7,370 nucleotides of DNA from a bacterium (GTDB taxonomy: Bacteria; Cyanobacteriota; Sericytochromatia; S15B-MN24; VGJW01), in NCBI GenBank assembly GCA_021790035.1, contig JAJYIO010000004.1, positions 1 through 7,370 of the forward strand, given 5' to 3'. The stretch's first letter is position 1, and every line of letters begins with the position of its first letter. The notes beneath the pieces were generated by a model. That model saw nothing but the letters and a program-made list of their open reading frames with translations. It was not told where the DNA came from and did no database searches. A program made the position numbers and the translations under genes. Shown here piece after piece: positions 1 through 4,474 of this stretch.

Positions 1-116
1 TCACCGGTGGAGCCGAGCAGGCCGAAGAGACCGTGAAGGAATCCGATCAGCCGGAGGCCGGGGTTGTTCGGCAGGCGGATCCTCGCCTCGTCAGAAAGCA
101 CACCCGAAGATACCAC
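1..116 (-). CDS. Possible gene start (partial, runs off left edge)
   Basis: On the minus strand a frame stays open from inside the end of the 719-residue gene to the left edge. A GTG at 116-114 would give a protein starting VVSSGVLSDEARIR, followed by LPNNPGLRLIGFLHGLFGLLG, which looks like a helix-forming hydrophobic stretch. This reads more like protein than the competing frames on either strand, which are Arg/Gly-rich. If real, it lies 29 bases after the stop of the leftward gene and could be the next gene of that transcription unit. No good ribosome binding site is seen before the GTG, and only about 38 codons are visible, so both the start and the gene itself are uncertain. No function can be assigned. 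Confidence 0.25.
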   Translation of the reverse strand, partial: MVSSGVLSDEARIRLPNNPGLRLIGFLHGLFGLLGSTG

Positions 117-126
117 GGCGAGGCGA
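83..126 (-). other. Inverted repeat just downstream of the leftward gene
   Basis: TCGCCTCG (83-90) and CGAGGCGA (119-126) are exact reverse complements separated by 28 bases. They lie about 20 bases past the stop of the leftward 719-residue gene. The position suits an mRNA 3'-end structure, but the loop is long and no T-run follows, so a terminator is not established. The repeat also overlaps the possible partial gene at the left edge; both calls may not be right together. Confidence 0.25.
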
Positions 127-145
127 TCGCGCTCCCGTTCAAGGG

Positions 146-2305
146 CTACTGGGCAGGCGATGGGCCGTGTTCGGGGTCGTTGAGCCAGCTCGCCAGGATC
201 GTCTGCGGGTCCTGGTAGGTTCCCTGCTGGACGAAGGCCAAGGTCTTGTTGTGATCCCGGTCTCGGATCGAGGCTTCGTCGACATGCATCCCTCCCTGGC
301 CGGCCAGGACACCCAGGGCGTACATCTCCTTGCGGTCGTCAGACGGCAAGTCGTTGCGGGCGGCCGCGAGGATCTCGGCGCGGGCCTCCGGTGTGGGGGC
401 CTTGCGCAGCTTGGCGATCAGCCCCTCGAACTTCAAGGACTCGTGATAGGCCGCAGAGTCATTACCCAGGTCGCGCCCGGTCAGCCAGTAGTACTGTTGA
501 TTCCGGTCCGTTTGCTGGTTGCCCCGACCTGGCGGGCTCGCGGTATCCGGGCCCTTGGCCAGGAGGTACATGATCGTGCCGTAGTTCGGATCGTCCGTCT
601 TGAGCCAGGGAGACACCCGCCACGCGTGGTTCGTCTCCCACGGCAACGTCGGCACGTCGTAGGGCTTGTCCAGGGTTTCGTAAGCCTGGCTGAAGGCCTG
701 GCGGACCTGCTGGGCGGACGCGCCCAGAACCTTCGACAACCCGTCGTCCGTCAAGGTGGCGTCCAGTACCATCTCCGACGCGCCAAAGGAATCCTGGAAC
801 TTGGAGTCGCCCAGGGCCTTGGTCGTGGCGGCATTTTGCACGCCGAGCGCACTGGCCGTCAGGAGGAACTTCCGGACGTTATCGGACGAAGTCCAGCCGT
901 CGACCTTGATATCGCTGCGAAGGTGCCAGAGGTCCTGCTCCTGGGGCTGGCCGGGCTGGTCCCAGGACACGATCTGGCTCGTGGCTTCCTTGCGACCGCT
1001 CCACCAGCGCGTCAGGATATTCTCGTGGTTGGTGTCGACCTTCCCGGAATCCAGCACCGCGGGGCCCTCGGGGGTCTCGAGTTGTTCGTGAACCAGCGTT
1101 GACGTCGCCATGTTCGACAGCAGCGTGATCGGCCCGAAGTGGGCCTGGACTCCGCTCGTCTCGGATTTCGACGTCGAGGCCGCATTGGCTTCCCAGACGC
1201 CCGAACTCGCACCGCGGCCGACCAGCGCCTGGGCGGGCCGGGTATCGAGGGTCATCAGCGCCTGGTAGGCGGCGTCGGCATCCGGCTTGGACAGGTCGAG
1301 GACGTATGAGGCGATCGTCTGGTTGGAATCCGAGTTGCTGTAGATCTGGCTGGCGTCGAGGCTCAACCAGCGCTCGATCAGGCCGCTGACCCGGTCCGCG
1401 GCGAAGCGCTCGCCGACGCCGACGATGCCGCTGGCCTGAGGCAAATCCTTGCCGAGGTTGGAGTGCACGCCGGCACGCACGCTCGTGACCTCGCCCTTCC
1501 CCGTCGTGGCGGTACGTGAAATCGTGACGCGGACCCGATCGTGGTCCATCCGCTTGATGCGGAGCTCGAGGGTCTTCTCCTTGGAAAGGTACGTATCGAC
1601 CCCGTACGACACGCCGACGGTGAGCGGGCCATTGACCGGCAGGAGCGAATCCCCGGCGTGAATCCCCGTGCTGATCGTGACGCGTCCCCGTCCCTCCACG
1701 GCAACCTCGGTGCCGACCGGAAGCCGTCGCACCAGGGCGGGGGTCACGGGAGGCTTGAACGAGAGGCTCTTTACGGCCGCCTTGAGGTGGTTCGAATACG
1801 GGGAGATCGTGGAGAACCCCAGCTTGGCATCGGCGGAAAAGCCCGCCGTCACGTTCACCGGCCCGGCCGGAACCCAGGCTGGCACCCAGACGCCAGGGTT
1901 CACCGCTCCCCGGACCTCGGCCCATGTGATCTTCTTGCCGGCCTGGTCGGCCGCCTTCGTGGTCGCTTCGCGCTGGGGGTCTTGCAGGATGAGGGGATCG
2001 TTCGGCTTGAGCAACTTGACGTTCAGCTGGGTCCACAGGACCCCGTTCTTGCCGATCTTGAGGGTCGGTGGCTTGTATCCGTATTGCCGATACAGGAAGC
2101 TGTCCTGGAGTCTCGATCCGACGTTGGAAAACAGGTCCGCGCCGTCACCGAAGGGCTGGTACGAGTCGGTGGCGGTCGAGGAGGTTGCCGCTGGCTGACT
2201 GCTGGCCGCCGCCTGACCGCTCGAACTGCTCCCCGCCGTTGCCTGCAGGTACCGCGCCTGCGTGTTCGACGACGTGGAACTGCCGGATCCTACGCTACCT
2301 GCCAT
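146..2305 (-). CDS. Hypothetical protein, 719 aa, Ser-rich N-terminus, cysteine-free
   Basis: I do not recognise the family. ATG at 2305-2303 is supported by AGGGAG on the minus strand (plus positions 2313-2318), 7 bases upstream; the stop is TAG at 148-146. Residues 1-48 are low-complexity Ser/Ala/Thr/Gly/Gln. Residues about 80-290 look strongly beta-rich, with alternating Val/Thr stretches (for example VGTEVAVEGRGRVTIS near 197 and RVRVTISRT near 257). The C-terminal half is mixed helical, Trp- and Tyr-containing (WSGRK, TNHAWRVSPW, QQYYWLTGRD) and ends acidic. I find no Cys in 719 residues, no hydrophobic signal peptide and no transmembrane segment. Cysteine absence with a Ser-rich leader suggests an extracytoplasmic or surface protein exported by a non-Sec route, but that is inference. 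Amino-acid composition is balanced, unlike the Arg-rich antisense frames over it. It is transcribed away from all other main genes and has its own upstream region. Confidence 0.85.
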   Translation of the reverse strand: MAGSVGSGSSTSSNTQARYLQATAGSSSSGQAAASSQPAATSSTATDSYQPFGDGADLFSNVGSRLQDSFLYRQYGYKPPTLKIGKNGVLWTQLNVKLLKPNDPLILQDPQREATTKAADQAGKKITWAEVRGAVNPGVWVPAWVPAGPVNVTAGFSADAKLGFSTISPYSNHLKAAVKSLSFKPPVTPALVRRLPVGTEVAVEGRGRVTISTGIHAGDSLLPVNGPLTVGVSYGVDTYLSKEKTLELRIKRMDHDRVRVTISRTATTGKGEVTSVRAGVHSNLGKDLPQASGIVGVGERFAADRVSGLIERWLSLDASQIYSNSDSNQTIASYVLDLSKPDADAAYQALMTLDTRPAQALVGRGASSGVWEANAASTSKSETSGVQAHFGPITLLSNMATSTLVHEQLETPEGPAVLDSGKVDTNHENILTRWWSGRKEATSQIVSWDQPGQPQEQDLWHLRSDIKVDGWTSSDNVRKFLLTASALGVQNAATTKALGDSKFQDSFGASEMVLDATLTDDGLSKVLGASAQQVRQAFSQAYETLDKPYDVPTLPWETNHAWRVSPWLKTDDPNYGTIMYLLAKGPDTASPPGRGNQQTDRNQQYYWLTGRDLGNDSAAYHESLKFEGLIAKLRKAPTPEARAEILAAARNDLPSDDRKEMYALGVLAGQGGMHVDEASIRDRDHNKTLAFVQQGTYQDPQTILASWLNDPEHGPSPAQ

Positions 2306-2312
2306 GTCCTGG

Positions 2313-2318
2313 CTCCCT
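2313..2318 (-). promoter_or_regulatory. Ribosome binding site of the leftward gene
   Basis: The plus strand reads CTCCCT, which is AGGGAG on the minus strand, 7 bases before the ATG at 2305. It sits in a purine-rich run and fixes the start of the 719-residue protein. Confidence 0.6.
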
Positions 2319-2375
2319 CTCCCTCCGGCCGGCCTCCCTGAAGACCGGCTCCTGCGAACCGACGCATTGCTCTGC

Positions 2376-2406
2376 TTATCGCCATCACCAGCGATAATCC
2401 GGTGAT
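2376..2406. promoter_or_regulatory. Two interlocking inverted repeats upstream of the leftward gene
   Basis: TTATCGC (2376-2382) pairs with GCGATAA (2391-2397) across 8 bases. ATCACC (2384-2389) pairs with GGTGAT (2401-2406) across 11 bases. Both are exact, and they interleave, so as RNA or cruciform they exclude each other; as DNA they could be two overlapping operators. They lie about 70-100 bases upstream of the leftward gene's ATG, in one of the most AT-rich parts of the window, where its promoter would be expected. A confident -10/-35 pair could not be picked. Confidence 0.4.
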
Positions 2407-2446
2407 CGTCTGGTTGTCGAAAGATTAAGTTTGTGGACAGGTTGCA

Positions 2447-2466
2447 GGCATTTCTCCGGCATTTCT
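2447..2466. repeat. Tandem direct repeat GGCATTTCT, 11-base period
   Basis: GGCATTTCT occurs at 2447-2455 and again at 2458-2466, an 11-base spacing that puts both copies on the same DNA face. It lies in the AT-rich intergenic region upstream of the leftward gene. Helically phased direct repeats are a common layout for dimeric activators (for example OmpR/PhoB-type), but the regulator is unknown and two 9-mers could be chance. Confidence 0.3.
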
Positions 2467-2602
2467 TTCCTCATGCTAAACACACGCACGGCGTCGCCTC
2501 GCGGAGCGGGTGGGCCCGCGACAGGCAGCCCGAATGGCCCGCCGATTCAGGGGGGGCGCCAGGAAACGTGGTGCTGCGCCTGATGCCTGACGGCCGCCGC
2601 CG

Positions 2603-2650
2603 GACCCGCTCGACGATAGCCTCACGCTCTTCTCGCGAATAGCGACGACG
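2603..2650 (-). pseudogene. Possible transposase N-terminal remnant
   Basis: The minus strand reads RRRYSREEREAIVERV over these 48 bases. This resembles the start of the helix-turn-helix domain of many IS-encoded proteins (R-R-x-Y-S/T-x-E-x-[RK]-x-x-I-V). The similarity stops after about 16 residues: the same frame continues as Arg/Pro/Ser-rich sequence, the other frames give no transposase continuation, and no terminal inverted repeats were found. It is either a decayed insertion-sequence fragment or chance in a GC-rich spacer. Confidence 0.2.
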
Positions 2651-2678
2651 GGGCGAATGGGCGGGAGACCCGGCAACG

Positions 2679-2891
2679 ATGTTCATCTGCACCGCCGACC
2701 CTACGGCGGCACGGCACCATGCCGCGTTCAACCCCGCACCCAGGCGAGCATTTACCGTCGATCGGCTTGACGAGGCCTGGGCGCGGCTGGGTCTCCGTTC
2801 CCGCATGGACCTTTTCCGTGCTGCGCTCCGGACATACCTTGCCAACGCCGGGGAGATGGAGGTCGCTGAGCTCCTTTCCCCGGTGCGGTAG
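2679..2891 (+). CDS. Small ribbon-helix-helix-like protein, 70 aa
   Basis: The ATG at 2679 opens a 70-codon frame ending in TAG. From about residue 27 it reads AFTVDRLDEAWARLGL, then RSRMDLFRAALRTYLANAGE. That matches the layout of CopG/Arc-type ribbon-helix-helix proteins: a short beta strand, a helix starting R-L-D-E, the turn L-G-L-R-S-R, and a second helix with A-L-R-x-Y-L. Such proteins bind DNA as dimers and are often autoregulators or antitoxins. No toxin-like partner is visible on either side, so a toxin-antitoxin role is not supported. The first 25 residues are unusual for the fold. The GGAG upstream is about 11 bases from the ATG, so translation signals are weak. A GNRA-capped hairpin starts 25 bases after the stop, which supports a real short transcription unit. 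It could still be a spurious frame. Confidence 0.5.
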   Translation: MFICTADPTAARHHAAFNPAPRRAFTVDRLDEAWARLGLRSRMDLFRAALRTYLANAGEMEVAELLSPVR

Positions 2892-2916
2892 TTCGGCTCG
2901 CCGGGATCTGTGCGGG

Positions 2917-2940
2917 GGGGCGCGAGGCAACTCGCGTCCC
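2917..2940 (+). terminator. 10-bp GNRA-capped hairpin after the RHH-like gene
   Basis: GGGGCGCGAG (2917-2926) pairs with CTCGCGTCCC (2931-2940) across the tetraloop GCAA, a GNRA loop. There is one G-U wobble, which becomes a C-A mismatch on the minus strand, so the structure is best as plus-strand RNA. It starts 25 bases after the stop at 2891. No T-run follows, so it may be a non-canonical terminator or a 3'-end stabilising structure. Confidence 0.45.
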
Positions 2941-3061
2941 TACCGCGACCGAGCGTCTTCGGCGGATGACGGCGTTTGACCGGCCTCCCCCGATCCTCGC
3001 GGGAATCCACGTAGGCCGGCGCCCGCCAGTCGCTTCGCACGTTCGGCTTGGACGGCGTGTC
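2941..3061. other. Spacer without a recognisable gene
   Basis: This GC-rich stretch between the hairpin and the AT-rich promoter block has no convincing frame, RNA gene or repeat. A 189-codon minus-strand frame crosses it but has Arg/Ser/Pro-rich shadow composition. Confidence 0.4.
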
Positions 3062-3129
3062 TATTATGTTCTGCTACCTTGGTGGGTTGTTGCATGACTG
3101 AAGCATTTACCTGTTAGTATGGGTATAAA
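3062..3129 (+). promoter_or_regulatory. AT-rich promoter region of the ApbE gene cluster
   Basis: GC content drops sharply here. TATTAT (3062-3067) and TATAAA (3124-3129) each match five of six -10 consensus positions. TTGCAT (3090-3095) followed 19 bases later by TAGTAT (3115-3120) is another weak pair. No consensus -35 stands at 17 bases from either best -10, so the region is called rather than a single promoter. Starting from the upstream -10 would give a leader of roughly 110 bases; starting from the downstream ones would begin it at the first hairpin. Confidence 0.4.
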
Positions 3130-3130
3130 A

Positions 3131-3173
3131 CCCGCAGTGCGGGCGAGTTCCGGTCGACGTACACGCCCGGAAC
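3131..3173 (+). promoter_or_regulatory. Structured 5' leader with two hairpins before the small-protein gene
   Basis: Hairpin 1 is CCCGC (3131-3135) with GCGGG (3139-3143), loop AGT. Hairpin 2 is GTTCCGG (3147-3153) with CCGGAAC (3167-3173); inside it, after a 1x1 mismatch, CG (3155-3156) pairs with CG (3164-3165), leaving a 7-base loop ACGTACA. The last base of hairpin 2 directly abuts the Shine-Dalgarno sequence. A third pairing, CGGGCG (3140-3145) with CGCCCG (3164-3169), would break both hairpins, so two exclusive folds are possible. It matches no riboswitch class I know. Confidence 0.45.
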
Positions 3174-3180
3174 AAGGAGG
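3174..3180 (+). promoter_or_regulatory. Strong Shine-Dalgarno AAGGAGG fixing a GTG start
   Basis: AAGGAGG lies 7 bases before GTG at 3188. It is the best ribosome binding site in the window. It rules out the in-frame ATG at 3119, which would place the leader hairpins and this site inside the coding sequence. Confidence 0.8.
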
Positions 3181-3187
3181 TATCAGC

Positions 3188-3454
3188 GTGATTGGCGGAA
3201 TCCAAGGCGGCTTCGGCTCGGGCGGCGTCAACTACATTCACCACGCGCACAGCCGGCAGGCGATCGAAGGTGGAGCCGGTGCGATGGGCGGAAGCGCGCC
3301 CTCGGCCACCTTGTCGATCAGCTCGGAGGCTTCGGCGGCGTCCAGCATGGTCAGGGCCCTTCATTCGGGTCAGAACCTCCCGGTGAGCTCGAGCCCGAGC
3401 CCCGGCGGCGTGCCCATCTTCAGCGGGGCCATGGCCGTTTCGCGGGCTTCTTAG
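3188..3454 (+). CDS. Small Gly/Ser-rich protein encoded directly upstream of ApbE, 88 aa
   Basis: GTG at 3188 follows a strong AAGGAGG; the stop TAG ends at 3454, 3 bases before the ApbE start, so the two genes are probably translationally coupled. The product is 88 residues, cysteine-free, rich in Gly, Ser and Ala, low in charge, and without signal peptide or membrane helix. Residues 1-15 are glycine-patterned (IGGIQGGFGSGGVN). Residues 18-35 read HHAHSRQAIEGGAGAMGG. This resembles, from memory, the H-x-x-x-S-[RK]-E-A-x-x-G-G-x-G-x-x-G-G end of DUF4266 small proteins, which commonly neighbour ApbE; the Cys-Gly-Cys tail of those proteins is missing here. Residues 79-87 (SGAMAVSRA) align with the flavinylation motif form S-G-A-T-x-T-S-R-A but have Met at the acceptor Thr. 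It may be an ApbE partner or substrate. Neither similarity is proof, and the function is unknown. Confidence 0.7.
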   Translation: MIGGIQGGFGSGGVNYIHHAHSRQAIEGGAGAMGGSAPSATLSISSEASAASSMVRALHSGQNLPVSSSPSPGGVPIFSGAMAVSRAS

Positions 3455-3457
3455 CGC

Positions 3458-4396
3458 TTGCTTCACGAGACCCGGCTCCGTGCCATGAACACGGACGTCC
3501 GGATCTGGCTCTGGAGTGCGCACCGGGATGCCAAGGCCACGCTAGCGGCCTTGCCGGCGGTATTCGCGGAGATCGAGGCCGAGCTCAGCCGATTTCGGCC
3601 GGACTCGGCCTTGTCTCGTCTCAACTCCGTCGCCGGGCGTGGCCCGCAGCGTGTCTCGGGCATCCTGGCGGAGGTGGTCAGGCTGGCATTGCAGGCAGCC
3701 GCCAGCACCGGCGGCTTGTTTGACCCGACCGTCTTGCCCGCCCTGCTGGCTGCGGGCTATAGCACCTCCTTCGGGACGATCGCCGCACAAGGGGGAGTCG
3801 GTATGGCCGTGCCGCCAGCTGGGAGTCTGGGGCCGCGCTGGTCCGAGGTCGCCGTCATGGATCTCGCCGTGAGCTTGCCAGCGGGCTCGGCCCTCGACCT
3901 CGGGGGGATCGCCAAGGGGTGGACGGCGGACCGGATCGCGACCCTGCTGCGAGCGTTCGGCCCGGCTCTGGTCGACGCGGGGGGCGACGTGCGGGCCAGC
4001 GGCGCTGCCGGGGGGCGGCCGTGGCCGGTATCGATCGGTGATCCCCGGCAATCCGGGGTCACGCTGGCAGAGGTCGAGCTCGACGACGAGGCCGTCGTCA
4101 CCAGCAGCATCGTGCGTCGGCGCTGGCAGAGCGGGGGCCAGAACCAGCACCATCTCATCGATCCTCGCACGCAGCGGCCGGCGGCGACGGATCTTCTGGC
4201 TGTCTCGGTTCTGGGCCCCACCGCGGCGATGGCGGAGGTCCACGCAAAGGCCGCCCTGATCCAGGGGGCCGCGGCGGGCACGCGATACCTCGAGGCGCGT
4301 GGCCTGTCCGGCCTGCTCGTGGGGGCATCGGGCAGCGTGACTGCCGTGGGCGATCGCATGGCGGCCGCCCTCGGTAAACCGGGATCCGGTCGCTAG
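3458..4396 (+). CDS. apbE: FAD:protein FMN transferase, ApbE family
   Basis: ApbE enzymes transfer FMN from FAD to a Ser/Thr of a target protein. Family landmarks appear in order: the N-terminal R-A-M-N-T-D-V (8-14), FRPDSALSRLN (46-56), GGLFDPTVLP (85-94), LDLGGIAKGWTADR (146-159), VDAGGDVR (172-179), HHLIDPRTQRPA (231-242) and AMAEVHAKAALIQGA (257-271). The start is TTG at 3458. The next candidate, ATG 3485, would cut into the conserved M-x-T strand, so TTG is preferred even without its own clear ribosome binding site; coupling to the stop 3 bases upstream would explain that. At 312 residues it is near usual length, but no signal peptide or lipobox is present, so a cytoplasmic form is likely. 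Where many family members have Asp...Thr as metal ligands in the last motif, this one has Glu260 and Lys264. No classical substrate (FMN-bind, NqrB/C, RnfD/G) is in the window. Confidence 0.93.
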   Translation: MLHETRLRAMNTDVRIWLWSAHRDAKATLAALPAVFAEIEAELSRFRPDSALSRLNSVAGRGPQRVSGILAEVVRLALQAAASTGGLFDPTVLPALLAAGYSTSFGTIAAQGGVGMAVPPAGSLGPRWSEVAVMDLAVSLPAGSALDLGGIAKGWTADRIATLLRAFGPALVDAGGDVRASGAAGGRPWPVSIGDPRQSGVTLAEVELDDEAVVTSSIVRRRWQSGGQNQHHLIDPRTQRPAATDLLAVSVLGPTAAMAEVHAKAALIQGAAAGTRYLEARGLSGLLVGASGSVTAVGDRMAAALGKPGSGR

Positions 4397-4474
4397 AAAG
4401 CCGCCCCGAAGCTAGTGGTTGCCCGTCGGACGTGGCAGCGAATGCTGCTATGCTGATTCTGGAATCGCCCGGCA

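Noticed and set aside
123..130. GCGATCGC, the HIP1 octamer abundant in many cyanobacteria
   Set aside because: Only one copy was noticed in more than 7 kb, so it says nothing about lineage.
167..1102. Plus-strand open frame of 311 codons antisense to the 719-residue gene
   Set aside because: Arg/Gly/Val-rich shadow composition with no recognisable motif. The minus-strand gene has balanced composition and a ribosome binding site.
879..2036. Minus-strand open frame of 385 codons in another frame of the leftward gene
   Set aside because: Arg/Pro/Gly-rich with no motif; overlaps the better frame completely.
1541..2341. Plus-strand open frame of 266 codons
   Set aside because: Arg/Gly-rich antisense frame over the same gene, running past its start codon; no domain signal.
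2471..3040. Minus-strand open frame of 189 codons as a complete gene
   Set aside because: Only 16 residues resemble a known domain; the rest is Arg/Ser/Pro-rich, and it crosses the RHH-like gene and its hairpin.
3119..3187. ATG at 3119 as the start of the small Gly-rich protein
   Set aside because: It would place both leader hairpins and the AAGGAGG site inside the gene; GTG 3188 has ideal spacing to that site.
3542..4243. Minus-strand open frame of 233 codons opposite apbE
   Set aside because: Arg/Gly/Pro-rich shadow; the plus frame carries the ApbE motifs in order.
4430..4455. Sigma-54-like promoter (TGGCA...GC) before the kinase gene
   Set aside because: The spacing between the GG and GC elements is wrong for the -24/-12 consensus.
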